Below, one piece after another: positions 1-7,086 of a stretch of 13,374 nt of DNA. The stretch is taken from contig JAJZMR010000043.1 of NCBI GenBank assembly GCA_021847535.1, positions 1 through 13,374 on the forward strand. The letters run 5' to 3'. The notes under the pieces are model-generated. The model saw nothing but the letters and a program-made list of their open reading frames with translations, was not told the origin of the DNA and did not search any database. Position numbers and translations under genes: made by a program. This stretch comes from a bacterium (GTDB lineage: Bacteria > Babelota > Babeliae > Babelales > Babelaceae). Position 1 is the first letter of the stretch; every line of letters starts with the position of its first letter.

Positions 1-687
1 GTTGGTTCTTCGCAGAATACGTGCGTTGGTGCAACGGCGGCACCCCTGTTGCAGCTTGGATCGGGCAATACTTTTGTGGGAGCAGCAATCGGATCTGCTA
101 TGGCATCGGGCGATAATAATACCTTTATTGGATATGCTGCTGGTATTAACAGCACTGCGAACAATAATATTATAATAGGTGCGCTTGCAGGTGGCGGAGT
201 AAAAACCGCTTCAAATGTGATCGCTATAGGTATCGGGGGAAGTGATATCTCAAGTACAACGTACATAGCAAATATCTATGGAGTGACGACATCAGGTAGT
301 AGTGCAGTTTTCTGTAGCAACACAGGACAATTAGGCACCGTAAGTTCATCAAAACGGTATAAAGATAATATTATGGATATAGGTACTTTTTCTGAAAAAA
401 TCTATCAGTTGCGACCAGTACAGTTTACCTATAAAATTGATGCAGAAAAATGGTTTGAAGCGGGGCTCATAGCTGAAGAAGTACATGATAAAATTCCAGA
501 GATTGTGGTATGCAAAGATGGGCAACCAGAAACGGTACGGTACCAACATTTACCAATTTTGATGCTCAACGAACAGCAAAAAGACCATAAAATCCTCCTT
601 GAGCTTAAAGAAGAAAACGCTCGCTTAAAGCAAGCTGTCGAATCGCTTATGCAACGGTTAACAGCGCTTGAAAATATTATTTCATAA
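1..687 (+). CDS. Fibre/surface protein C-terminus with S74 chaperone domain (5' partial)
   Basis: The frame is open from the first base, so the start lies upstream and about 228 C-terminal residues are visible. The first part is a glycine/asparagine-rich repeat built on units such as NTFVGAAIG, NTFIGYAAG and NIIIGALAG, resembling beta-roll head repeats of trimeric adhesins and phage fibres. From about residue 115 it matches the intramolecular chaperone domain of endosialidase-type tail spikes (Peptidase_S74). It has the SSSKRYKDNI motif, where the family cuts itself at a Ser using a nearby Lys, then LRPVQFTYK and AGLIAEEVHDKIPE. The last 40 residues are a heptad-like coiled coil, as expected for a trimerising release tail. 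Family knowledge predicts a trimeric fibre whose C-terminal chaperone is cleaved off after folding. It may be a cell-surface adhesin or a prophage-derived fibre; no other phage gene is visible. It ends 20 bp from the convergent yicC. Confidence 0.8.
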   Translation, partial: VGSSQNTCVGATAAPLLQLGSGNTFVGAAIGSAMASGDNNTFIGYAAGINSTANNNIIIGALAGGGVKTASNVIAIGIGGSDISSTTYIANIYGVTTSGSSAVFCSNTGQLGTVSSSKRYKDNIMDIGTFSEKIYQLRPVQFTYKIDAEKWFEAGLIAEEVHDKIPEIVVCKDGQPETVRYQHLPILMLNEQQKDHKILLELKEENARLKQAVESLMQRLTALENIIS

Positions 688-707
688 GAACTCTTAGGTG
701 CGCTGGT

Positions 708-1601
708 TTAAACAATGTTTTGTACTTGCTCGCGCGCCTTTTCTAATTCAACCTTAATTGATATGGCGCATTGGCTCATAGATGAATCGCTGCATTTTGC
801 ATTAATTGTATTAATTTCGCGAAACATTTCTTGCAATATAAAGTCAATTTTTTTCCCTTTTTCAAGTTCATGGTGTGCCAGGACCATTTTAAAATGGTCC
901 AAGTGCGTTTTGAATCTAAATATCTCTTCATGAATATCAAGTTTATCAAGTTGTGAATAGAGCATTAAAAGATGTTGTTCTTTGTTTTCACTACCCTCTT
1001 GATAAGCGAATGTATTGAGCGTGGTTTTTATCGTTTCTTTTTTTTCTTGTAAGACTTCTTGTGCTCGCGGTTCTATTGTGTCTATTAATGTCTGCATTAC
1101 GGCTATGCGTGCTTCTAGGTCGTTATAGACAGAGGCGCCTTCTTGTAGCCGTGCAGCGCTAACCTGGTCAACAAGATCATGAATCCCTTGTAAAAAAAGA
1201 GAAAGCGCGTCCTTAGGGAGCAGCTCTTCAGGAATTTCGAAAATATGGGGCAGAGCGATAAGATCATGCAGTGTAATTCCCCCTTCTAGAGAGGTCGTCT
1301 TTTTAATGATGTCGATTGCTTCAAGATAATTTTTGATCATATCACGTGATGGCGTGACACGGCCTTTAAGAACTGAAGGGTTATGCAGATGTACCGTGAA
1401 AAATATGGTGCCACGGAATAATTTTTCCTTAAATATCTTGAGCGCGAGTGTTTCAACTTCTGTCAAGCAATAGGGAAGTTTAAATGTTGTTTCAAAAAAA
1501 CGGGCGTTGAGCGTTTTTATACTCAATGTCGCATACAAAACAGTATCTTTAAGCGGGATAGAAAGAGTTGAAGTTCCAAACCCGGTCATGCTCATGATCA
1601 T
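708..1601 (-). CDS. yicC: YicC family endoribonuclease
   Basis: The protein is 297 residues from the chosen ATG, close to the usual 285-295. The N-terminus has the family signature MSMTGFG, and the C-terminus carries the DUF1732 pattern: EEIFRFKTHLDHFK, KIDFILQEMFREINT and EKAREQVQNI. YicC proteins are cytoplasmic endoribonucleases; the E. coli member is linked to small-RNA turnover. The frame stays open to an ATG at 1628, but that start would overlap the end of yebC and add residues before MSMTGFG. The ATG at 1601 lies 4 nt after the yebC stop, with GGA at the yebC end serving as a weak ribosome binding site; the ATG at 1595 is also possible. Spacing suggests translational coupling to yebC. 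In many bacteria yicC precedes gmk (guanylate kinase); here it is the last gene of the run. Confidence 0.9.
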   Translation of the reverse strand: MIMSMTGFGTSTLSIPLKDTVLYATLSIKTLNARFFETTFKLPYCLTEVETLALKIFKEKLFRGTIFFTVHLHNPSVLKGRVTPSRDMIKNYLEAIDIIKKTTSLEGGITLHDLIALPHIFEIPEELLPKDALSLFLQGIHDLVDQVSAARLQEGASVYNDLEARIAVMQTLIDTIEPRAQEVLQEKKETIKTTLNTFAYQEGSENKEQHLLMLYSQLDKLDIHEEIFRFKTHLDHFKMVLAHHELEKGKKIDFILQEMFREINTINAKCSDSSMSQCAISIKVELEKAREQVQNIV

Positions 1602-1605
1602 AACG

Positions 1606-2322
1606 TTATTCCATATTCGTGTAGACATTTTGCACGTCGTCGAGTTCTTCTACCGCTTGCAAAAAGGTTAAAACTTCTTCTGCCTGTGTTTGGTTAAGCG
1701 CTATTTTTTGTTGTGCATACCAGCCGAGCTCCGCTTCTTCAATAGTCAGCCCAAGCTCTTTAACCAAAACCTCTTTGACCTGTTCAAGCGATTTTGGTTC
1801 GCAGATAATTTCATATGAATCATCAGTAACTGATAAAGTGATAATGGCAAAATCAAGGAGATGTTCAAGCAAGGTATCTTCTGTTGTTTTGCCTGTTCCG
1901 GTGACAATTGCTGCTCGTTGGAACATCCAGCCAACGGCACCTGCGTCAGCAATGCGGCCACCATTGCGTGAAAATACATGGCGCAATTCAGCAATTGCCT
2001 TGTTTTTATTATCTGTTAATACATCGATCATAAGAGCGACATTATGAGGGCCATAGCCTTCATATGTTTGTGCTTCGTATGCTTGCCCGGGCAGTTCGCC
2101 CGTCCCCTTTTTGATAGCGCGTTGAGCATTTTCAAGGGGCATATTGATCTCTTTTGCTTTATCTAACAAAAGTCGTAGTCGGGGGTTGCCTGCTGGGTCC
2201 CCACCGCCCAAACGTGCTGAAACGGTGATCTCTTTAATGAGTTTAGTAAATTTTTTGCCTCTTTTTGCATCAAGAATAGCTTTTTTATGCTTTATGGTAG
2301 ACCATTTGGAATGCCCAGACAT
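1606..2322 (-). CDS. yebC: YebC/PmpR family translation or regulatory factor
   Basis: This 238-residue protein is full length for the family (about 240-250). It opens with the signature MSGHSKWSTIKHKK, followed by RGKKFTKLIKEI and ARLGGGDPAGNPRLR, then the middle motif YEGYGP and the acidic C-terminal domain ending in VEELDDVQNVYTNM. YebC proteins were first described as transcriptional regulators; recent work assigns family members to easing ribosome stalling at proline-rich stretches. The sequence cannot decide between these roles. The start ATG has AAGGG about 7 nt upstream, and a TATAGT box lies at 2351-2356 on the minus strand without a clear -35. yebC commonly sits beside ruvC-ruvA-ruvB; ruvB is about 3 kb upstream on the same strand here, possibly a broken-up remnant of that arrangement. 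It is followed at 4 nt by yicC. Confidence 0.95.
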   Translation of the reverse strand: MSGHSKWSTIKHKKAILDAKRGKKFTKLIKEITVSARLGGGDPAGNPRLRLLLDKAKEINMPLENAQRAIKKGTGELPGQAYEAQTYEGYGPHNVALMIDVLTDNKNKAIAELRHVFSRNGGRIADAGAVGWMFQRAAIVTGTGKTTEDTLLEHLLDFAIITLSVTDDSYEIICEPKSLEQVKEVLVKELGLTIEEAELGWYAQQKIALNQTQAEEVLTFLQAVEELDDVQNVYTNME

Positions 2323-2484
2323 GCAGGTGCCCTTATGAAAAAATTATGTAACTATACGTAATGCTATTAAGCGTAGCCTGCCCAGCAATTTTTTTCAAAT
2401 GGGGAGCTCGACCCACTCCATGCGCTCAAGGCGAGCGGCTGGGTTCATTTTACTTCTCTTGGTTGATTTTGGCCTTCTCTGGGG
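2323..2484. other. Intergenic region before yebC
   Basis: This 162-bp gap lies between the end of the frameshifted gene and yebC. It holds the REP-like palindrome (2409-2446), an A/T-rich stretch near yebC with a possible -10 box, and no reading frame I can support. Confidence 0.5.
2409..2446. repeat. REP-like imperfect palindrome
   Basis: This GC-rich element lies in an AT-rich gap. The outer arms are ACCCA (2411-2415) and TGGGT (2440-2444); the inner arms are CGCTC (2423-2427) and GAGCG (2433-2437) around a 5-nt loop. Its composition contrasts with the flanks and resembles dispersed intergenic palindromes of the REP type. No uridine tract follows directly on either strand, so it is a poor intrinsic terminator. 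Membership in a repeated family cannot be shown from one copy. Confidence 0.4.
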
Positions 2485-3245
2485 TCACAAAAACGATGAT
2501 ATAATTTTTTTTCCTTCGTAACTATATTGAAATGTTCCTTTCAATTCTTTTGTACCGTGGTGAGTGATAATTGCACCTGGTAAAAAAATCATCTGTTGTT
2601 TTCCGAAAAAGCCCTTTTGGCCGAATAAAAGCATAATAAGGTCAGTTGCTTTTAAAAAACTGTGTCTTTCTATATCGTCATCAGAAGGAGAACCCTTATA
2701 CGTGCGGTGCCCTTTTTGGGGATAAGATCTTTTTCAGATGTAATAGTTAAAACAACTTTATCGTTTGAGGCAGGTTTCCCAATAGTAATGGTATTTTCAG
2801 TTGGATCAATAGCTTCAACGATACTACCGTCATCGTAAAAAAATTTATTCAACCGTTCCTTGAGTTCGGGTGTTTTATTTTTTTGTCGATGTTTCTTGCG
2901 TTGACTGTTTTCACCCATGTCGACGGGCAGGTCATCTGTAAGCTCTTGAATCAGAGACGTGTTTATGGCAGGAGTGCTTTGAGGCTTGAGTAGATAGGTA
3001 AGCCTGGCAATTTCTTTTACAATGGGTCTTCCTTCATTCTTATTCGGCATCTGCTGCCATACGGTTTGACAGTGCGTTAATGCCTTTTCTAAATTCCCGT
3101 CACGTTCTAATTTTTGTGCCATAAGCATAAGGTAATTTCTGCAACTGTAAGAAGGTTTCCAGATTGTAATACCTGGGCGAACTAATAAAGCTTGGCTTTC
3201 GGTAAATAGGCATGCCAAAGCATAGGTATATATGATTTTTTTCAT
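2485..3245 (-). pseudogene. Exported protein of unknown function, broken by a one-base frameshift
   Basis: The intact first part (3245 to 2670, 191 codons) starts MKKIIYTYALACLFTESQALL, a signal peptide. A helical stretch (about residues 35-90) that may be TPR-like follows, then a lysine-rich linker, then a beta-rich segment with FFYDDGSIVEAIDP and ITIGKPAS. It stops early after a non-sequitur tail, RIRVLLLMTI. In the -1 frame the reading continues convincingly (TYKGSPSDDDIERHSF, FLPGAIITHHGTKELKG) for about 75 codons to a TGA at 2485-2487. The switch must fall between an upstream -1-frame stop and the early stop; the run of 4 C, 5 A and 3 G (minus strand) at 2710-2721 is the likely site. One lost base there gives a protein of about 253 residues. 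A sequencing error, a real mutation or a non-canonical -1 frameshift would all fit. I do not recognise the family. Confidence 0.7.
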
Positions 3246-3489
3246 AAAGATCTTCTGACGCCTTTACTTTTATTGACTATTTTCAATATTTACATATTTA
3301 ATGATGGTTTTTTCTCAAAAATGTCAATTTATTGACCTTATTTGATCAGGGCGTACGCCTGCAAAAAATATTAATTTAAAAGGTTTTTTATGAAAATTTT
3401 GATCCTGAAAGCGTATTCGTATCTTCTTGTCGTCCTTGTGATCGATTAAAGGAAATTACTCATTACGATTTATCGCCAACTGAAGCACA
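3246..3489. other. Intergenic region with palindromes
   Basis: This 244-bp gap lies between the ABC-F gene and the frameshifted exported-protein gene. It contains a 14-bp palindrome GTCAAT-TT-ATTGAC (3323-3336), an inverted pair TATTGA/TCAATA (3271-3276 and 3283-3288) and the 10-bp palindrome GGCGTACGCC (3350-3359). On the minus strand a perfect TTGACA (3322-3327) points at the exported-protein gene, but the only -10-like box (TTAAAT) is about 20 nt away, so the promoter call is weak. The rightmost 110 bp overlap a possible plus-strand gene remnant. Confidence 0.4.
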
Positions 3490-3505
3490 CTATAAAAAAC
3501 TTTGA
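3380..3505 (+). pseudogene. Possible gene remnant, no start codon
   Basis: After an in-frame TAA at 3377-3379 this frame reads 41 codons to a TGA, with protein-like composition: FYENFDPESVF, CRPCDRLKEI and HYDLSPTEAHYKKL. There is no ATG, GTG or TTG start in the open part. Upstream of the TAA the same frame reads YFDQGVRLQKILI back to a TGA, as if one decayed gene had acquired stops. It overlaps the last 16 bp of the ABC-F gene tail to tail. This may equally be chance; I do not recognise a family. Confidence 0.25.
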
Positions 3506-5289
3506 TAATAATGTTCCCATTCATTGTGCAATTCTTGCTCTTGGCGTTCAAGTTTTTCAAGAAGGGTATACGTTTGGGTAAAGGTTGCCGTTCCATAGAC
3601 AAGTTGGCCCAGCTCAACAGTAAGCGTTGCCCGTTGCTTGGTTATTTTATCAATTTCCCGTTCTATTTTTTGTATTTTTTTAGTAAGGTTCTCCGGTGGT
3701 GCAACTGCAGGAGTGTTTGCTTTACGAGGCTGTTTGAGGCTATTGTGATGGTCTTGGTAGGTTGCGGGCTGATTTGTTGCACTGCTCAGATATTCTTTTT
3801 GTTGTAGATATGCATGATAATTGCCCGGATAACATATTGCCGATGTGGCGGTCAGTTCTATTACCGCTGTTGCAAGCTGGTTAACAAAATCTTGGTCATG
3901 CGATACAAAAAGTATCGAACCGGAATATTCTTGCAGCGCTTTAAGTAAAACATCTTTAGATGGAATATCTAAATGATTTGTCGGTTCATCAAGAAGAAGC
4001 AAATTTGCTTGCTTGAGCAATACTTTGATCATGCCGACCCGACTTTTTTCGCCACCACTTAAGACCGCAATTTTTTTATAAATGTCATCATGTGAAAATA
4101 AAAAGCAGCCTAAAAGGCTCCGTATTTGCGCATCGGTATAGGTTGTTTGAAGGTCGTGCATAACTTCATCCCAAACGGTGTGTTCTGGTTTTAAGATGAG
4201 TGACTGCTCTTGATGAAACAATGCACTGGTAACCTGGTCGCCAAAGGAGGCAGTTCCCGCTAAAAGAGGAATTTTCGAAGCCAGGGCATGAAGCAACGTT
4301 GTTTTTCCCACGCCGTTTGCTGCAATAACTGCAATTTTTTCATTGCGTGTTACGGTAAAATTAAGCCCAGAAAAAAGTGGCACGTCTGCATAACCGGTGC
4401 TCAAGTTATGGACGGACAAAACTGTTTTTGCACTTTGTTTGATGGGCGGCAATGGTACGTTTAATACTGTTTTTTGTGCCTGTGGCTCGATACGGACCAT
4501 TTTTTCTAATTCTTTTTTCATACTTTGTGCTTGGCTTGCTCGTGATGCTGATGCACCAAAGCGAGCGATAGTCTCCTTTTTTTGGCGGATCATTTTTTGT
4601 TGTTGTATGTAGGCGGCCTGACGGGCTTCGTTCTGCTCGTGGTAACGAACTATGTAGCTATCATAGTTGCCGTCATACCAAACACCTTGTGGTGTATCGA
4701 GTGCAAAAATGCTTGTGCACAGCATATTAAGAAAATATTTTTCATGGCAAACAAGCAAAAAGCCAAACTGCGCTTGCTTGAGAAATTGCAAAAACCACTC
4801 TTTTGCAACAATATCAAGATGGTTGGTCGGTTCATCAAAAAGATAAAAATCAGCTTTTTGTACCAGAAGCTGTGCAAGTAATACACGCATTTTCCAACCG
4901 CCACTTAATGCATTGACGCGCATCTGCAGCCTATCGGTTGAAAAACCGAGTCCGCGTAATATTTTATCTGCCTGTGCCCTTACCTGTGCGGTGCCATGAT
5001 AAACAGTATTGGCAATCTCTTGTGAGCTGTCAACGATATGGTCAAGAACGCTTTTTTCTGAATCGAGAAAAATTTCTTGATTTAAGTAAGCGATACGCTT
5101 ACCGCCCAAAAGAGACACCGTTCCGCCATCGATTTCTTGTTGCCCCATAATAACCTTGAGCAGTGTCGATTTGCCATAGCCATTACGGCCGACAAGGCCG
5201 ATACGGTCATTTTCTTTAATTGTTGCTGTCAATTCATCAAAGATAGCACGGTTTCCAAAAGATAAAGATATATTTTTTAAAGTGATCAT
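3490..5289 (-). CDS. ABC-F family ATPase (Uup/YheS type)
   Basis: This 599-residue soluble protein has two ATP-binding cassettes and no membrane segments, the ABC-F layout. Cassette 1 has Walker A GRNGYGKST (34-42), signature LSGGW (128-132), Walker B FDEPTNHLD (151-159) and H-loop His182. Cassette 2 has Walker A AANGVGKTT (323-331), with Ala where Gly is usual at the first position, signature LSGGE (410-414), Walker B LLLDEPTNHLD and His464. The charged linker at about 205-270 matches the P-site tRNA interaction motif region that lets ABC-F proteins act in the ribosomal E site. The C-terminus (about 525-599) is a lysine/glutamate coiled coil, like Uup and YheS. The expected role is rescue or tuning of stalled ribosomes; antibiotic resistance is less likely given the housekeeping context. 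It starts 17 nt after ruvB, so it is probably co-transcribed. Confidence 0.92.
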   Translation of the reverse strand: MITLKNISLSFGNRAIFDELTATIKENDRIGLVGRNGYGKSTLLKVIMGQQEIDGGTVSLLGGKRIAYLNQEIFLDSEKSVLDHIVDSSQEIANTVYHGTAQVRAQADKILRGLGFSTDRLQMRVNALSGGWKMRVLLAQLLVQKADFYLFDEPTNHLDIVAKEWFLQFLKQAQFGFLLVCHEKYFLNMLCTSIFALDTPQGVWYDGNYDSYIVRYHEQNEARQAAYIQQQKMIRQKKETIARFGASASRASQAQSMKKELEKMVRIEPQAQKTVLNVPLPPIKQSAKTVLSVHNLSTGYADVPLFSGLNFTVTRNEKIAVIAANGVGKTTLLHALASKIPLLAGTASFGDQVTSALFHQEQSLILKPEHTVWDEVMHDLQTTYTDAQIRSLLGCFLFSHDDIYKKIAVLSGGEKSRVGMIKVLLKQANLLLLDEPTNHLDIPSKDVLLKALQEYSGSILFVSHDQDFVNQLATAVIELTATSAICYPGNYHAYLQQKEYLSSATNQPATYQDHHNSLKQPRKANTPAVAPPENLTKKIQKIEREIDKITKQRATLTVELGQLVYGTATFTQTYTLLEKLERQEQELHNEWEHYYQSFL

Positions 5290-5306
5290 GGAAATATCTT
5301 CATGTG

Positions 5307-6323
5307 TTAGTAAATGTGCCGTTGTCCGGTTTCTTTTTGTATATATTCTTGTAGTTTTTTGTGAGGAATCTGCCGCCCCCGTGGTGTCCGTTCTAAAAAA
5401 CCCTTGCGCATCAAAAAGGGTTCGTAAACTTCTTCGATTGTTTGACTATCCTCCCCAACCAGACAAGCGAGCGTTTCAAGACCGAGCGGGCCGCCATTAT
5501 GCTCACGGAGCATTTTGATAATTTTGTGGTCAAGCTGCGTCAAGCCTTGTTCATCTATGCCAAGAAAAGTGAGCGCTTCTTGGACCAACAGGTCAGTTGC
5601 ATGATTGTGATTATGTATTTGAGCAAAATCGCGCACCCGGCGTAATAACTTTTTTGCAATGCGCGGGGTTCCACGTGCTGCTGCAGCGATACGGAGTGAC
5701 GATTCATGCGATATTTTTAGTCCCAAGTGCGTCGAGTTTTGCAAAATAATTTTTTGAAGATCGTCGTCACTGTAATAATCGAGCCGTTCATTAATACCAA
5801 ATCTGCTTTGTAAGGGTGCTGATATCATGCCACTTTTAGTGGTTGCTCCAATGAGCGTAAAAGGATGCAACGGAAGATTGATCGATTTTGCTCCCGGACC
5901 TTGCCCGATAATAACATCGACACGAAAGTGTTCCATTGCATTATAAAGAACCTCTTCAACTGCGGTTGTCATGCGATGAATTTCATCAATAAATAAAATA
6001 TCGCGCGGTTCAAGACTACTGAGTAACGAAACCATATCGCCGGTGCGTTCAAGCATGGGACCGTTGCAAATTTTTATACCTACGCCCATAACTTGGGTCA
6101 TGATAAGAGCAAGAGTTGTTTTTCCCAGCCCGGGCGGGCCGAAAAGTAAAAGATGGTCGAGTGGCTCTCCTCGTAATTTTGCTGCATGACAATACAGTTT
6201 TAATTTCGTCTTGAGCTCGTTTTGACCGAGATAATCATCAAAATTTTTGGGATGAAAGTCGTATGATGCCTCTTCTGGCGCTTCATGGAGCGTCAAAGTT
6301 ATCAGTGGTTTGTCTGTTTCCAT
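5307..6323 (-). CDS. ruvB: Holliday junction branch migration ATPase RuvB
   Basis: This 338-residue AAA+ protein matches the usual RuvB length. From the ATG at 6323 it has Walker A GPPGLGKTT (62-70), Walker B LFIDEIHR with Asp113/Glu114, sensor TLIGATT (146-152), the arginine finger in LQSRFGI (Arg164), sensor-2 region GTPRIAKKLLRRVRDFA and the C-terminal winged helix ending near RTPRGR. RuvB forms the hexameric motors that flank RuvA on Holliday junctions and drive branch migration; RuvC then cuts. A TTG at 6341 would add six residues but has no ribosome binding site, so ATG is preferred. Neither start has a good Shine-Dalgarno, which suggests coupling to the coiled-coil gene ending 42 nt upstream. 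ruvA and ruvC are not in the window. Confidence 0.97.
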   Translation of the reverse strand: METDKPLITLTLHEAPEEASYDFHPKNFDDYLGQNELKTKLKLYCHAAKLRGEPLDHLLLFGPPGLGKTTLALIMTQVMGVGIKICNGPMLERTGDMVSLLSSLEPRDILFIDEIHRMTTAVEEVLYNAMEHFRVDVIIGQGPGAKSINLPLHPFTLIGATTKSGMISAPLQSRFGINERLDYYSDDDLQKIILQNSTHLGLKISHESSLRIAAAARGTPRIAKKLLRRVRDFAQIHNHNHATDLLVQEALTFLGIDEQGLTQLDHKIIKMLREHNGGPLGLETLACLVGEDSQTIEEVYEPFLMRKGFLERTPRGRQIPHKKLQEYIQKETGQRHIY

Positions 6324-6365
6324 GCTTATAGTGTAAACCAAGGGGATAGGGAATACAACATTCTG

Positions 6366-6830
6366 TTACTGATTTGGTAAATGGGCTACGAAAGTGGTTA
6401 ATGCCGTAAGGGCAGCGTCAGCGATTTTTTTGGTGAGTGTTGGTGGTTGTTCTTGCTTTTTCTTAGCCGTCTCTTCTTGCCTGGCCAGTATAGGCGCCAT
6501 AATTGCTCCTTTTTCTTTGGGCAATTGCTTGTTTAACTCGCGTCTTATTTCAATAAGCTGTTCGATATCTTTTTTTTCTGTTTCAGTAATGTGCAATTGT
6601 TCATTTGAGAAAATTTTTAAAATCTCTTTTAGTTTATCTTCAAGTTGTGTTTTTTCATCCTGAAACGTTGCTATTGTAGCATGGAAACGTTGTAAGTTAT
6701 TAAATTCTAAGGGAAATTCTTCCAAGGCCGCTTTTTGTTTTTCAATAAAATTATCTATAAAATCTATGCTCTTATTAAGGGTATAAAGATCTATTTTTTC
6801 GTTAAAATTTTTAATTTTATTTTTCTCCAT
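6366..6830 (-). CDS. Small coiled-coil protein of unknown function
   Basis: This 154-residue protein is rich in Lys, Glu and Leu. Residues about 5-110 have heptad-like spacing and should form a long helical coiled coil (IDNFIEKQKAALEEF, EDKLKEILKIF, IEQLIEIRRELNKQL). A short Ala/Lys/Gln linker follows, then a mildly hydrophobic tail ALTALTTFVAHLPNQ. There is no signal peptide and no motif I recognise. It is the first gene behind the predicted promoter at 6902-6929 and lies 42 nt from ruvB on the same strand, so it is probably in the ruvB operon. A link to recombination is only positional. Composition and reading frame support a real gene. Confidence 0.65.
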   Translation of the reverse strand: MEKNKIKNFNEKIDLYTLNKSIDFIDNFIEKQKAALEEFPLEFNNLQRFHATIATFQDEKTQLEDKLKEILKIFSNEQLHITETEKKDIEQLIEIRRELNKQLPKEKGAIMAPILARQEETAKKKQEQPPTLTKKIADAALTALTTFVAHLPNQ

Positions 6831-6901
6831 TACCTTACTTTGCTCAGGCCACCTATTTGAATGGTTCGACAGCGAAGAGCGCTATATATTACAAATATGA
6901 A

Positions 6902-6929
6902 ATTATCACAGACTGGGGTGATAAGTCAA
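6902..6929 (-). promoter_or_regulatory. Promoter with operator-like dyad, upstream of coiled-coil-ruvB-ABC-F operon
   Basis: On the minus strand a TTGACT -35 box (6924-6929) is separated by 16 nt from a GATAAT -10 box (6902-6907), which is preceded by an extended -10 TG. Transcription would start near 6895, leaving about 65 nt of leader. Between and overlapping the boxes is a 7-bp perfect inverted repeat, TTATCAC (6903-6909) and GTGATAA (6918-6924), with an 8-bp spacer. That is the size and place of a dimeric repressor site. The bound factor is unknown. Confidence 0.55.
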
Positions 6930-6992
6930 TCATGTAATTCCTGGGCGTTTAGTATTGCAAGCCAATTTATCGATTCAATCAACCTATTGATA

Positions 6993-7019
6993 GCACACAT
7001 GCGAAAGTACTGTGTGTGC
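6993..7019. other. Inverted repeat downstream of rodA
   Basis: GCACACA (6993-6999) and TGTGTGC (7013-7019) can pair around a 13-nt loop. It sits in the 256-bp gap between rodA and the ruvB operon, where a rodA terminator could be expected, but no T tract follows on the minus strand. It may be a processing or pausing hairpin, or chance. The rest of this gap, apart from the promoter at 6902-6929, shows nothing I can name. Confidence 0.25.
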
Positions 7020-7086
7020 GAGGATATCGATCCTTGTTATGGATGAGCATGCAGCGGGGGGGAAGTCGATAGTTTGAGTGATCGTA

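Noticed and set aside
2411..2444. Palindrome as an intrinsic terminator
   Set aside because: No T tract directly after the stem on either strand.
3390..3449. Short plus-strand ATG frame of 19 codons
   Set aside because: Hydrophobic but very short, without a ribosome binding site; the neighbouring frame looks more coding-like.
6861..7046. Plus-strand 61-codon frame in the rodA-ruvB gap
   Set aside because: No ribosome binding site, no recognisable features, and it covers the minus-strand promoter and dyad.
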